Shown here: positions 9,272-18,541 of the stretch, one piece after another
Layout of the letters: the number at the start of each line of letters is the position of its first letter
How positions within the stretch are numbered: position 1 is the first letter of the stretch
Source of the DNA: an uncultured Alistipes sp.
GTDB lineage: Bacteria; Bacteroidota; Bacteroidia; Bacteroidales; Rikenellaceae
Direction: 5' to 3'
Assembly: GCA_900550925.1 (NCBI GenBank)
Contig: URTU01000004.1
Coordinates: 1-58,656 of the forward strand
DNA length: 58,656 nt
Notes under the pieces: generated by a model
The model's database searches: none
The model's input: the letters and a program-made list of their open reading frames with translations, nothing else
Told to the model about the DNA's origin: nothing
Position numbers and translations under genes: made by a program

Positions 9272-11635
9272 ATGAAATACAAACTTGCCGCGATTCTGCT
9301 CCTCTTTATGGCCGCAAACACCCCTCTCTCCGCCCAGAAGGTCGGACTGGTGCTCAGCGGTGGTGGAGCAAAGGGCCTTTACCACATAGGCGTAATAAAA
9401 GCCCTCGAAAACAACGGCATCCCGATCGACTATGTCGCCGGAACATCCATGGGGGCAATCATCGCCGGTATGTATGCCGCCGGGTACTCCCCCGACGAAA
9501 TGGCCGAAATATGCCGCTCGGGACAGGTCATGGAGTGGATGTCGGGTCATATCGACGACCGTTACAAGTTGTACTACAAACACATGCAGCCGAATGCCGC
9601 AATGATATCAATACGCCTCAACTCTTCGCGGCATGAACGAGACTCATTGAAAAATATCCGCAAAAACACGCCCAGGCAACAGGCCTCGTCAAACGGCGGT
9701 ATACAACTCCCACTGTCGCTCATTTCGTCAAATCAGATCGACATGGCGTTCGTCGGATATTTCGCACCGGCAACCGTCGCATGCAACGGTAACTTCGACC
9801 GGCTAATGGTTCCATTCCGCTGCGTCGCGGCAGACATGGTAGGCCGAAAAGCCGTCGTATTCCGAAACGGCGACCTCGGAAAGGCTATCCGTTCGTCAAT
9901 GTCCATTCCGATGGTCTTCAAACCCGTCCGGATCGACTCCATGCTCCTATACGACGGCGGCATATATGACAACTTCCCCTGGAAATCCCTCGAGGAGGAG
10001 TTCCATCCCGACTTCTTCCTCGGAAGCAAATGCACCGACGGTTCGACAATCCCCGACGAGGAGAACCTCATGGACCAGGCTTTCGCCCTGATAATGAACC
10101 CAACGGACTACAACCTCCCGGAGGGTCGGAGCGTAATGATCGAACGCCCGTTCACAAACGACGTCTCGATGTTCGACTTCCAGAAGGCCGACTACATCAT
10201 CGAGTGCGGGTACAAGGATGCCATGGCCGCAATGCCGCAGATCAAGGAGCGGATAACACGCCGCATATCGGAGCAGGAGATGGCCGAAAAACGCAAGGCT
10301 TTCAGAAACCGGTGCCCGCAGCTGCTCTTCGACGAATACAACATCGACGGAATGAAGCAGCCGCAGGAGGAGTATATCCGCGACTACATGAAACTCGACC
10401 GCCCCGGCCGCAATCAGCAACCAACAATATACGGTTTCGACCAGCTGCAGGAGGAGTACCTCAAAATTCTCTCCGACGGAGATATTGCGGCCGATTATCC
10501 CGAAGTCGAATACAAGGATTCGACAGGCCGGTTCGCAATCGACATGAAGCTCTCGACCAAGTCAAACTACAAGATAATGTTCGGCGGAAACATCTCGTCG
10601 ACCGCCCTCAACCAGGCATATATAGGTTTCGAGTACAAGAACATAGGCCGTACCGCAAATACCTATTTCACAAACGTATACCTCAGCCCGATGCACATGT
10701 TCATGAATCTGGGCGGAAGGATCGAGTTCTCATTCCGAAGGCCCGTATTCTTCGACTTCTCCGGGAACTTCACTTTCCTGAACTACTACCAGAACAACAA
10801 CGGTTCGCTCACAAACTACCGAAACCTCACATATGCCAAGAGCGTGGACAACTATGCAACCGTCGCTCTCGGAATGCCCCTCTCCAGAAAATCGGCCCTC
10901 ACGCTGCGCATGAATCTCGGATATGACATATTCCGATATTTCCAGATCGAGGGGCTTACGAGCGACGACAGTTTCGACAAAACATCGTTCCCGTTCGTGG
11001 CCGGACGTCTCGCATACGAACGCAGCAGCCTCAACCGTCTGATGTATCCGAACCGCGGTCTCAAACAGACCCTATCACTGATCGGCGTCTCCGGTACCGA
11101 CCGCTACAACCCCGGCACCAGCGGCGTATATCTCGAAATGAGGCGCAGCAGCGAAAAACGCAGTTGGGTCGGGGCTCGATTCACCCGAGAACAGTATTTC
11201 GAACTCCCCGCCATAAAGTGGTTCTCGTTCGGATACCTGATCGATGCCGTCGTATCGTCACACCCCGACTTCTCAAACCCATTCTCGTCAAACATGACTG
11301 CACCGGCATTCACCCCAACCCCCCACAGCCATATCGTATACATGGATGAATACCGCGCCGATACATTCCTCGGAGTAGGTATCATTCCCATTATAGAGTT
11401 CTCACCCAACTTCTACCTCAGAATGAGCGGGTACATGTTCTATCCCGAGCACGACAGCCGTATCCCGTCGAGCGAACGCCTCAGATATATTTTCGATGCC
11501 TCGCTCGTATACCAGTCACGAATCGGCCCCGTAAGCCTCTCACTCTCGAAATACGACTCGCGGCAACGCAGCAACTGGTTCATATCGTTCAACTTCGGAT
11601 TCGCAATGTTTGCAAACAAGGGATTGTTCTACTGA
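9272..11635 (+). CDS. patatin-like phospholipase fused to an outer-membrane beta-barrel
   Basis: Predicted 787-aa secreted lipase. Signal peptide at residues 1-21 (ends LSAQ). A patatin domain follows with the oxyanion GGGAKG (30-35), the nucleophile motif GTSMG (Ser59) and the dyad motif DGG (Asp228). After a POTRA-like linker (about 335-430) the C-terminal half is a BamA/surface-antigen-type 16-strand barrel ending in an aromatic residue (Tyr). This arrangement resembles type Vd (PlpD-like) secreted phospholipases. Start chosen at the ATG at 9272; a TTG 6 bases upstream is also in frame but less likely. Substrate is unknown. Confidence 0.88.
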   Translation: MKYKLAAILLLFMAANTPLSAQKVGLVLSGGGAKGLYHIGVIKALENNGIPIDYVAGTSMGAIIAGMYAAGYSPDEMAEICRSGQVMEWMSGHIDDRYKLYYKHMQPNAAMISIRLNSSRHERDSLKNIRKNTPRQQASSNGGIQLPLSLISSNQIDMAFVGYFAPATVACNGNFDRLMVPFRCVAADMVGRKAVVFRNGDLGKAIRSSMSIPMVFKPVRIDSMLLYDGGIYDNFPWKSLEEEFHPDFFLGSKCTDGSTIPDEENLMDQAFALIMNPTDYNLPEGRSVMIERPFTNDVSMFDFQKADYIIECGYKDAMAAMPQIKERITRRISEQEMAEKRKAFRNRCPQLLFDEYNIDGMKQPQEEYIRDYMKLDRPGRNQQPTIYGFDQLQEEYLKILSDGDIAADYPEVEYKDSTGRFAIDMKLSTKSNYKIMFGGNISSTALNQAYIGFEYKNIGRTANTYFTNVYLSPMHMFMNLGGRIEFSFRRPVFFDFSGNFTFLNYYQNNNGSLTNYRNLTYAKSVDNYATVALGMPLSRKSALTLRMNLGYDIFRYFQIEGLTSDDSFDKTSFPFVAGRLAYERSSLNRLMYPNRGLKQTLSLIGVSGTDRYNPGTSGVYLEMRRSSEKRSWVGARFTREQYFELPAIKWFSFGYLIDAVVSSHPDFSNPFSSNMTAPAFTPTPHSHIVYMDEYRADTFLGVGIIPIIEFSPNFYLRMSGYMFYPEHDSRIPSSERLRYIFDASLVYQSRIGPVSLSLSKYDSRQRSNWFISFNFGFAMFANKGLFY

Positions 11636-11791
11636 TATATTTGACTCTCCGCAGCGTAAAACCACCTGCGAACCGGATATATACGACTCGGCCGAATCAA
11701 CCGACAGCCGCCAAAAAACGAAGAAAAACAAAAACAATCAGACCCAGTTTCAGACAATATGGCTGCCGTTAAACCAAAAAGCCGGAGGTGT

Positions 11792-11825
11792 TTTGATTTT
11801 TTAAATACGACTTTGCGTATATTTG
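11792..11825 (+). promoter_or_regulatory. Bacteroidota-type promoter of the Mrp gene
   Basis: TTTG at 11792-11795 and TATATTTG at 11818-11825 match the -33 (TTTG) and -7 (TAnnTTTG) elements of the major Bacteroidota sigma factor with a 22-base spacer. The predicted transcription start, a few bases after 11825, coincides with an in-frame ATG at 11827 and therefore argues for the later ATG at 11887. Confidence 0.65.
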
Positions 11826-11886
11826 TATGATATTAGATAACCAAAAAAGCGGGTTATCAACAAACTTATTGAATACTTTTTTAACA

Positions 11887-12936
11887 ATGGACGAAAAACA
11901 GATATCGGCTATCCTGTCCGAAGTGGTACACCCGGAAACGGGTCAAAATATCGTTGCTTCGGGAATAGCCACAACATCCACCCTGGAGAATGGAAAGTCG
12001 ATCGTAAAACTTGCCTTCCCGAAGGCCCGCGATCCATTCGCCGTCAAGATCAAAAACCGTATTGAAGAGCTCCTGCGGGAGCGTTTCGGCTCCCGGGCCG
12101 ACGACTGTACGGTGATCATAACCGAGGCCCGGCCGCAGCTGCCCAAACCGCAGATGCGATCAGCTGCCGAAGATATCGACAAGATCATTGCAATAGCTTC
12201 CGGAAAGGGTGGCGTAGGAAAATCGACCGTCACGGCAAACCTCGCCGTAACGCTCCGAAACATGGGTTACAATGTCGGAATTCTCGATGCCGACATATAC
12301 GGTCCCTCGCAGCCAAAACTCTTCGGACTCGAAGGGTATGTTCCCGAGGCCGTGCAGAGAGATAATGTCGACTACATCATACCTGCCGACAAAGCCGGTA
12401 TCAAGATAATGTCGATAGGCTTCTTCATCGGCGATTCGGATGCCCTCGTGTGGCGCGGCCCGATGGCAAACAACGCCCTAAAGCAGATGATACACCAGAC
12501 CCTGTGGGGAAAACTCGATTTCCTGCTCATCGACCTGCCTCCCGGAACCGGAGACGTACACCTCAGCGTTATCTCGGAGCTGAAGATCGACTGTGCGGTC
12601 ATAGTCTCCACACCGCAGCAGGTGGCCGTTGCCGATGTGCTGCGCGGGATAGTAATGTTCCGGGCCGACAAGATCGAAATTCCCGTGGCTGGAATCATCG
12701 AGAACATGGCCTGGTTCACGCCGGCCGAGCTGCCCGAAAACCGCTACTATATCTTCGGACACGGCGGGGCCAAGGCGCTGGCCGAACGCGAAGGGGTCGA
12801 TTTTCTGGGAGATATACCTATCATACAGTCGATTATGGATGGTTCGGAGAAAGGCCAGCCGGCTGTACAGGTAGATCCTAACGTCGAAAAATACTACCGT
12901 GACATTGCGGGAAAGATTGTCGATAAGTTTCGTTAA
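11887..12936 (+). CDS. Mrp/NBP35-family P-loop ATPase (Fe-S cluster carrier-like)
   Basis: 349-aa protein: N-terminal MIP18/DUF59 domain (about 1-85), then a MinD/SIMIBI ATPase with a deviant Walker A GKGGVGKST (106-114), DADIYGPSQP and LIDLPPGTGD motifs. Family members (ApbC, Mrp) carry and transfer Fe-S clusters. The C-terminal CxxC that binds the bridging cluster in ApbC is missing here: the equivalent stretch reads MAWFTPAELPEN, with no cysteine. So the usual 'iron-sulfur carrier' label is only partly supported. Start at 11887 preferred because the promoter overlaps the earlier ATG at 11827. Confidence 0.9.
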   Translation: MDEKQISAILSEVVHPETGQNIVASGIATTSTLENGKSIVKLAFPKARDPFAVKIKNRIEELLRERFGSRADDCTVIITEARPQLPKPQMRSAAEDIDKIIAIASGKGGVGKSTVTANLAVTLRNMGYNVGILDADIYGPSQPKLFGLEGYVPEAVQRDNVDYIIPADKAGIKIMSIGFFIGDSDALVWRGPMANNALKQMIHQTLWGKLDFLLIDLPPGTGDVHLSVISELKIDCAVIVSTPQQVAVADVLRGIVMFRADKIEIPVAGIIENMAWFTPAELPENRYYIFGHGGAKALAEREGVDFLGDIPIIQSIMDGSEKGQPAVQVDPNVEKYYRDIAGKIVDKFR

Positions 12937-13363
12937 AATGCCGCAGGACCGCGAAGCACTGTTGATAAAATCGGGAATAAAAGTTTGATATTTTTCGAAT
13001 GTTTTTCGAGGGTCGGCTATTGCAAATCCGGAGAAGAGTGCGTGTAAACGAGACGCTGAGAAATGCAAGCAAAAAGTATTGAAAAGAGTTCAGCGGTTTT
13101 CAAAAGAACAATCAACCGTGCAAGCCGTCAAAAAAGCGGTGTCGACAATGTAAACAAATATATTTGACAGTTGTTAAAAACAAACCTAAATATTTGAATA
13201 AAAATGAGATAAAATGGATACAAGAGTGTTGACAAGTTTTGATAAACATTAAATCAAACCCAATGAATTTTTTATCGACACTTTCAACAGCCTTATTTCT
13301 TATTCTTTTTTTAATCATTTTTTAATTCAAATTTTAAAACCAAATATTAAAAATCAAAAAAAG
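12918..13363. other. candidate replication-origin-like region: cluster of DnaA-box-like 9-mers and AT-rich DNA
   Basis: Between the end of mrp and nadA I find five copies of the 9-mer TTRTCRACA: complement at 12918-12926, 12960-12968, 13140-13148 and 13227-13235, forward at 13272-13280. Two to three of them are one base from TTATCCACA. From 13149 to 13363 the DNA is AT-rich with long A/T runs and no reading frame. By eye, the + strand is clearly C-richer in the patatin gene to the left and balanced to G-richer in nadA and DPP7 to the right, although nadB is C-richer again. Origin function is inference; the spacer must also contain the nadA promoter. Confidence 0.35.
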
Positions 13364-14287
13364 ATGTCCGAAAACCCGATCGTAAAAAAGATAGAAGAGC
13401 TCAAAAAGGAGAAAAACGCCATCATCATGGCGCATTACTATACAACGGCCGAAGTGCAGCAGGTGGCCGATCTGCTTGGCGATTCGCTGGCCCTCTCGCA
13501 GCAGGCCGCCTCGACCAAGGCCGATATCATACTCTTTGCCGGCGTGCATTTCATGGCCGAAACGGCTAAGGTCCTCTGCCCCGACCGCAAAGTCCTAATC
13601 CCGGTCCCCGAAGCCGGTTGCTCGCTCGCCGAATCGTGCCCCGCCGACCGCTTCGCTCGATTCCGCGAAAAGTATCCGGACCATACCGTGGTATCGTATG
13701 TCAACACCTCGGTCGAGGTCAAGGCACTGTCGGATATTTGCTGCACATCGTCAAATGCTCTGGATATTGTACGGTCGATTCCGTCCGACAAACCTGTAAT
13801 TTTCGGACCCGACAAAAACCTGGGAGCATATGTGCAAAAGATGACCGGTCGCCGGAACATGGTCCTGTGGGACGGGGCGTGCCATGTACATGAGAAGTTT
13901 TCGCGCGAGGGGATCCGCCGCATGAGAGCCAAATATCCCGATGCCGAGGTGGTGGCGCATCCCGAATGCCGTGCCGAAGTGGTTGAGGAGGCTGATTTTA
14001 CGGGTTCGACGGCGGCTATTCTGTCGTATTGCGGCCGGAGCGCCAAAAAAAGTTTCATCGTTGCAACCGAGGTGGGGATACTTTACGAGATGAAGCGCCG
14101 TTATCCTGAAAAGGAGTTCATACCGGCCGAAGTCGATGGCGGCGGTTGCGGCGAGTGCGAATACATGAAGATGATCACGCTCGAAAACATATACACGACA
14201 TTGCGCGACGAGAAGCCCGAGATCGTACTCGACGAGCAGGTGCGCCGCAAGGCCGAACGTTCGATCCGCAACATGATTGAACGGTAG
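13364..14287 (+). CDS. nadA: quinolinate synthase
   Basis: [4Fe-4S] enzyme (307 aa) condensing iminoaspartate with dihydroxyacetone phosphate to quinolinate in de novo NAD synthesis. The pseudo-threefold NadA fold shows its usual motifs: MAHYYTTAEVQ at the N-terminus, FAGVHFMAE, and cluster cysteines in GCSLAES, DICCTSSNA and GGCGECEYM. Length is normal for the family. nadB, encoding the enzyme of the preceding step, lies 2.6 kb downstream on the same strand but is separated by a peptidase gene. nadC is not in the window. Confidence 0.97.
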   Translation: MSENPIVKKIEELKKEKNAIIMAHYYTTAEVQQVADLLGDSLALSQQAASTKADIILFAGVHFMAETAKVLCPDRKVLIPVPEAGCSLAESCPADRFARFREKYPDHTVVSYVNTSVEVKALSDICCTSSNALDIVRSIPSDKPVIFGPDKNLGAYVQKMTGRRNMVLWDGACHVHEKFSREGIRRMRAKYPDAEVVAHPECRAEVVEEADFTGSTAAILSYCGRSAKKSFIVATEVGILYEMKRRYPEKEFIPAEVDGGGCGECEYMKMITLENIYTTLRDEKPEIVLDEQVRRKAERSIRNMIER

Positions 14288-14289
14288 TC

Positions 14290-14563
14290 GGCCGGTGTAT
14301 ATATGGTCGGATGAGCTATTGTATCAATTGACTGAATAGTTGTTTTTATTGTTTATTTGTTTTTATTTTAATTATGATTTTTGCTTTTTTAAATTTAAAT
14401 TTATAATAAAAAATAATAAATAGTTGTAAATCGTAATTAAAAAATAGATAAAAATATAAATATTTAAATTAAAACAAAAAAGCAATAATTTAAATCGAAT
14501 TGGAAAAATAGAAAGTAAAAAGAATAACAAATCCAGGTAACAATCAAAAAAAAACTACATCTT
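14290..14563. other. very AT-rich spacer before the DPP7 gene
   Basis: From about 14330 to 14550 the sequence is nearly all A and T, in strong contrast to the GC-rich flanking genes. It has no reading frame, no tRNA and none of the 9-mer boxes noted upstream. It presumably contains the promoter and A-rich leader of the peptidase gene, but I cannot single out one TAnnTTTG element. Confidence 0.5.
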
Positions 14564-16705
14564 ATGAAGAGACTCTATGTTTTGGTTCTGACATTGGCGG
14601 TTTCGCTGCTGGGCGTCGTGCGCGCCTCGGCGGATGAGGGTATGTGGCTGCTGCCGTACCTCCAGAAACTCAATATCGCCGATATGAAAAAGAAAGGCCT
14701 CAAACTCTCGGCCGAAGATATCTACAACGCTAACGGCTCGTCGCTCAAGGATGCCGTGGTGATTTTCGGTAACGGATGCACTGGCGAAATCGTATCCCCG
14801 GAAGGCCTCCTCTTTACAAACTACCACTGCGGCTACGGTGGTATCCAGCAGCTGAGCAGCGTCGAACATGACTACCTCAAAAACGGTTTCTGGGCCATGT
14901 CGCGCAGCGAGGAACTGCCGGTACCGGGACTTACCGTGCGGTTCATCAGAAAAATTATCGATGTTACGGAGGATGTCCTGAGCGGCGTGCCTTCGATAGC
15001 TTCACAACAGGAGTATGAAAAAATCGTAGATGAACGTACCAAAGAGCTCCGTACACGCCTCGAAAAGGAGTACAAGGGCAAAGACATATCCATACAGCCG
15101 TTCTATGCCGGAAACCAGTATTTTGCGTTCGTGATAGATACCTACAGGGATGTGCGCCTGGTGGGCACCCCGCCGTCGTCGATCGGAAAGTTCGGCGGCG
15201 ATACCGACAACTGGATGTGGCCCCGCCATACGTGCGACTTCTCGGTTTTCCGCGTTTATGCCGACAAGAAGGGCCGTCCGGCCGAATACTCCCCCGAAAA
15301 TGTACCCTATGCCGCCGAAACTTATCTGAAAGTGTCGCTCGACGGCGTCGAGGAGGATGACTTCACGATGATCATGGGATTTCCCGGATCGACCGAACGT
15401 TACATGACTTCGTACATGATCGACAATACCCTCCAGATCGAAAATCCGCAGCGAATATTCATCCGCGGCAACCGTCTGGACATCCTGAAGAAGGATATGG
15501 CCGCAAGCGACAAGGTGCGCATACAGTATGCATCGAAATATGCCGGCGTGTCGAACTACTGGAAAAACTCGATCGGTATGTCGCTCGGCCTGGAAAAACT
15601 GAACGTCAAGGCCAAGAAGGAGGCGCAGGAGAATGAGTTCCGTGCCTGGGCTGCTGCCAATACGCTTCCCGAAGAGGGATATATGGATGTGCTCGACCGG
15701 ATGAAGAGTACGGCCGAGGGGATGCGCGGATCGATGGCTACGAGCCAATATCTGAACGAAGCTTTCTTGAGCGCAATCGAGATCTTGCAGCCGGCTTCGG
15801 TGGTATTCGCACTGAGTAAAATGGAGAAACCCGACAAGCAGGATATGAGAGAGCGGGTAGAGGATTTCTACAAGGACTACAATGTCGAAACCGACCGTAA
15901 GGTGGCTAAGCGAATGCTGGAGATAGCACGCGAAAACATGACTTCGCTGCCGTCGGTCTACGAAACCGAAATAGATGCAAAATTCGGAGGTGATATAGCA
16001 GCCTATGTGGACAACCTGTATGACAATTCGATCTGCGCCGACCAGGCCAAGGTCAATGACTTCATCGACGGAAAGCTGGAGGTCGATATCGAAAACGATC
16101 CTGCTGTGGCGTTGTTGAAATCGTGTATGGTGATGTATATCGGCGTTCAGAATGAATTGCAGCAGTACAGGGATGAATACAGCGGCTGCGAACGCAAGTA
16201 CTTGGCCGGCCTGATGCGGATGTATCCCGACAAGAAATGGTATCCCGATGCCAACTTCACGATCCGCCTGACGTACGGAAACGTCATGCCGTACGATCCG
16301 AAGGATGGCGTTACATACAAGTATTACACTACGCTGAAGGGTGTCATGGAGAAGGAGGATCCCGAGAATCCGATCGAATTCACCGTTCCGGAGCGTCTCA
16401 AGGAGCTGTATGAGAAGCGCGATTTTGGAAAATATGCCGACGAGAACGGTGAGTTGCGCACGGCATTCATCGCCAATATGGATATTACGGGCGGCAACTC
16501 GGGAAGCCCCGTAATGAACAGCCGCGGCGAACTGATCGGCCTGGCATTCGACGGTAACTGGGAGGCAATGAGCGGCGACATCGCGTTCGAACCCGACCTG
16601 CAGCGTACCATTTCGGTCGACATACGTTACGTGCTGTTCATCATCGACAAGTATGCCGGCGCCGGACACCTGCTCGATGAAATGACGATCGTAAAACGCA
16701 AATAA
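14564..16705 (+). CDS. dpp7: S46 dipeptidyl-peptidase, DPP7-type
   Basis: Exported serine exopeptidase (713 aa; signal peptide 1-24) removing dipeptides from the N-terminus of peptides in the periplasm. The S46 catalytic residues are visible: His88 in NYHCGYGG and Ser646 in GNSGSP, with an Asp in the central region. The residue 18 positions after the catalytic Ser is Gly664 (FDGNWE). In characterised members, Gly here goes with hydrophobic P1 preference (DPP7) and Arg with Asp/Glu preference (DPP11), so DPP7-type specificity is inferred. Supplies dipeptides from proteolysis, a typical energy route in asaccharolytic Bacteroidales. A hairpin terminator follows. Confidence 0.92.
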   Translation: MKRLYVLVLTLAVSLLGVVRASADEGMWLLPYLQKLNIADMKKKGLKLSAEDIYNANGSSLKDAVVIFGNGCTGEIVSPEGLLFTNYHCGYGGIQQLSSVEHDYLKNGFWAMSRSEELPVPGLTVRFIRKIIDVTEDVLSGVPSIASQQEYEKIVDERTKELRTRLEKEYKGKDISIQPFYAGNQYFAFVIDTYRDVRLVGTPPSSIGKFGGDTDNWMWPRHTCDFSVFRVYADKKGRPAEYSPENVPYAAETYLKVSLDGVEEDDFTMIMGFPGSTERYMTSYMIDNTLQIENPQRIFIRGNRLDILKKDMAASDKVRIQYASKYAGVSNYWKNSIGMSLGLEKLNVKAKKEAQENEFRAWAAANTLPEEGYMDVLDRMKSTAEGMRGSMATSQYLNEAFLSAIEILQPASVVFALSKMEKPDKQDMRERVEDFYKDYNVETDRKVAKRMLEIARENMTSLPSVYETEIDAKFGGDIAAYVDNLYDNSICADQAKVNDFIDGKLEVDIENDPAVALLKSCMVMYIGVQNELQQYRDEYSGCERKYLAGLMRMYPDKKWYPDANFTIRLTYGNVMPYDPKDGVTYKYYTTLKGVMEKEDPENPIEFTVPERLKELYEKRDFGKYADENGELRTAFIANMDITGGNSGSPVMNSRGELIGLAFDGNWEAMSGDIAFEPDLQRTISVDIRYVLFIIDKYAGAGHLLDEMTIVKRK

Positions 16706-16738
16706 TATTCGCCGGAGTGAAACCGGCCACGTAACTTA

Positions 16739-16784
16739 CAACCGGATCGGGGAGTTTTCTGTCAGCCGATCCGGTTGTTTTTTG
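16739..16784 (+). terminator. rho-independent terminator after DPP7
   Basis: Twelve-base inverted repeat CAACCGGATCGG (16739-16750) with CCGATCCGGTTG (16766-16777), a 15-base loop and a run of Ts directly after it. It ends the peptidase transcript 34 bases beyond the stop codon. Confidence 0.85.
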
Positions 16785-16879
16785 TCGTGCGGGGAGCATA
16801 AGCAGGTCGCAAACAACGGTTTGGTAGAGGTTTGGAGCAACTTTTTTGTATTGTACGTTTTTTTTACGATTGACTTTCG

Positions 16880-16887
16880 TATCTTTG
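16880..16887 (+). promoter_or_regulatory. -7 element of the nadB promoter
   Basis: TATCTTTG matches TAnnTTTG. It overlaps the region just before an in-frame ATG at 16889, so the transcript should begin at about 16893 and the real nadB start is the next ATG at 16916. The -33 element is not clear. Confidence 0.6.
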
Positions 16888-16915
16888 TATGTCTGAAAAA
16901 GTCCATCTGCACGAT

Positions 16916-18481
16916 ATGAAAACTGATTTTTTGGTAATAGGAAGCGGCGCTGCCGGCCTCTGTTTCTCCCTCAAGGCCGCCGAAAAAGGTCATGTGACAA
17001 TCGTCACAAAAGGAGAAATAGACGAATGCAATACCAATTACGCTCAGGGCGGAATCTGTTCGGTGACATACGCCCCGGATACATTCGAAAAACATATCGA
17101 GGATACGTTGGTGTGCGGTGCAGGTATTTGCGACCGCGATGCCGTAGAACTTGTCGTGAAACGGGCACCGGAACTTATCGCCGACCTGATTGAATGGGGT
17201 ACGCGATTCGACAAGACTCCCGACGGCCGCTTCGAACTGAACCGCGAAGGTGGCCATTCCGAACACCGTATCCTGCATCACAAGGACCTGACGGGTGCCG
17301 AAATCGAACGCGCCCTGATTGAACAGGTCAAAAAACATCCGAACATTACGGTGCTCCAGCACCACTTCGCAATAGACCTGCTCACACAACACCATCTCGG
17401 TGAGTTCGTCACCCGCCATACGCGAGGCCTGGCATGTTTCGGCGCTTATGTGCTCGACATGGATTCCAACCGCATCGAAACCATTCTTTCGAAGTTTACG
17501 ATCGTCGCTACCGGCGGCTGCGGAAACATTTACAGCACCACAACCAACCCGATCGTCGCTACCGGTGACGGTATCGCAATGTGCCACCGCGCAAAGGCCG
17601 TTACGGCAAACATGGAGTTCATTCAGTTCCACCCGACATCACTCTACAACCCCGGCGAACGGCCTTCGTTCCTGATCACCGAGGCAATGCGCGGTTTCGG
17701 CGCTATACTCCGGCTGCAGAACGGCGAGGAGTTCATGGACAAGTACCATCCGATGCGGTCACTTGCCCCGCGTGATGTGGTCGCCCGTGCAATAGACCGC
17801 GAAATGAAGATCCGCGGCGAAGAGTTCGTTTATCTCGATGTCACACACAAGGATCCCGAATCGGTCAAAAGCCACTTCCCGCACATATACGACAAGTGCC
17901 TCTCGCTCGGAATCGACATCACGAAAGACTATATCCCCGTTACACCGGCGGCACACTACTGCTGCGGAGGCGTGAAGGTCGACCTGAACGGCCAGACTTC
18001 GATACGTCGTCTGTATGCGCTCGGCGAAACCTCGTGCACAGGCCTGCACGGCGCAAATCGTCTGGCTTCGAACTCGCTGATCGAGGCGCTCGTATATGCC
18101 GATCAGGCTGCAAAACATACCGCTTCGCTGTTCGACAGCACGCAGATTCAGGAGGGTATTCCCGACTGGAACTTCGAAGGTACGTCAAATACCGAGGAGA
18201 TGCTGCTCATCATCCAGAGCAAGCGCGAAATGCAGCAGATCATGTCGAACTACGTGGGCATCGTGCGCTCGAACCTCTATCTGAAACGCGCCATGCGCCG
18301 TCTCGAGATCCTGTGGCACGAAACCGAGGAGCTCTACAACAAGACAACCCCGAACCGCGAACTGTGCGAATTGCGAAACATGATCGCCGTGGCATACCTG
18401 GTCATCAAGCAGGGCCGCGAACGCAAGGAGTCGGTCGGCTGCCACTACAACGTCGACTACCCAAACAAGGCAAACGAATAG
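16916..18481 (+). CDS. nadB: L-aspartate oxidase
   Basis: FAD flavoprotein (521 aa) oxidising L-aspartate to iminoaspartate, the substrate of NadA. The N-terminal FAD dinucleotide fold is GSGAAGL. The succinate-dehydrogenase/fumarate-reductase-like core includes NYAQGGI, EGGHSEHRILH, the HPTSLY motif, RDVVARAID and the active-site segment HYCCGGV. The C-terminal helical domain is complete. The start at 16916 is chosen because the -7 promoter box lies on top of the earlier ATG (16889). Having its own promoter and a terminator upstream means it is not in one operon with nadA. Confidence 0.95.
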   Translation: MKTDFLVIGSGAAGLCFSLKAAEKGHVTIVTKGEIDECNTNYAQGGICSVTYAPDTFEKHIEDTLVCGAGICDRDAVELVVKRAPELIADLIEWGTRFDKTPDGRFELNREGGHSEHRILHHKDLTGAEIERALIEQVKKHPNITVLQHHFAIDLLTQHHLGEFVTRHTRGLACFGAYVLDMDSNRIETILSKFTIVATGGCGNIYSTTTNPIVATGDGIAMCHRAKAVTANMEFIQFHPTSLYNPGERPSFLITEAMRGFGAILRLQNGEEFMDKYHPMRSLAPRDVVARAIDREMKIRGEEFVYLDVTHKDPESVKSHFPHIYDKCLSLGIDITKDYIPVTPAAHYCCGGVKVDLNGQTSIRRLYALGETSCTGLHGANRLASNSLIEALVYADQAAKHTASLFDSTQIQEGIPDWNFEGTSNTEEMLLIIQSKREMQQIMSNYVGIVRSNLYLKRAMRRLEILWHETEELYNKTTPNRELCELRNMIAVAYLVIKQGRERKESVGCHYNVDYPNKANE

Positions 18482-18499
18482 ACTTGGCGAAGATAAGTT

Positions 18500-18541
18500 T
18501 TTACCGACAGGCCCGCATCTGATTGCGGGTCGGTCGGTAAA
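18500..18541 (+). terminator. hairpin downstream of nadB
   Basis: TTTACCGAC (18500-18508) pairs with GTCGGTAAA (18533-18541), with an inner CCCGC/GCGGG stem. It starts 18 bases after the nadB stop. It has no U-tract, so it may be an mRNA 3'-end stabiliser rather than an intrinsic terminator. Confidence 0.45.

Noticed and set aside
14290..14563. AT-rich spacer as the origin unwinding region
   Set aside because: None of the 9-mer boxes are in it; the 12918-13363 segment is the better candidate.
15002..16669. 555-codon open frame opposite the DPP7 gene
   Set aside because: Antisense shadow of a confidently identified peptidase; composition is typical of reverse-frame reading of high-GC DNA.
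16889..16915. Upstream ATG of nadB as the true start
   Set aside because: The -7 promoter box lies at 16880-16887, so transcription would begin after or at this codon.
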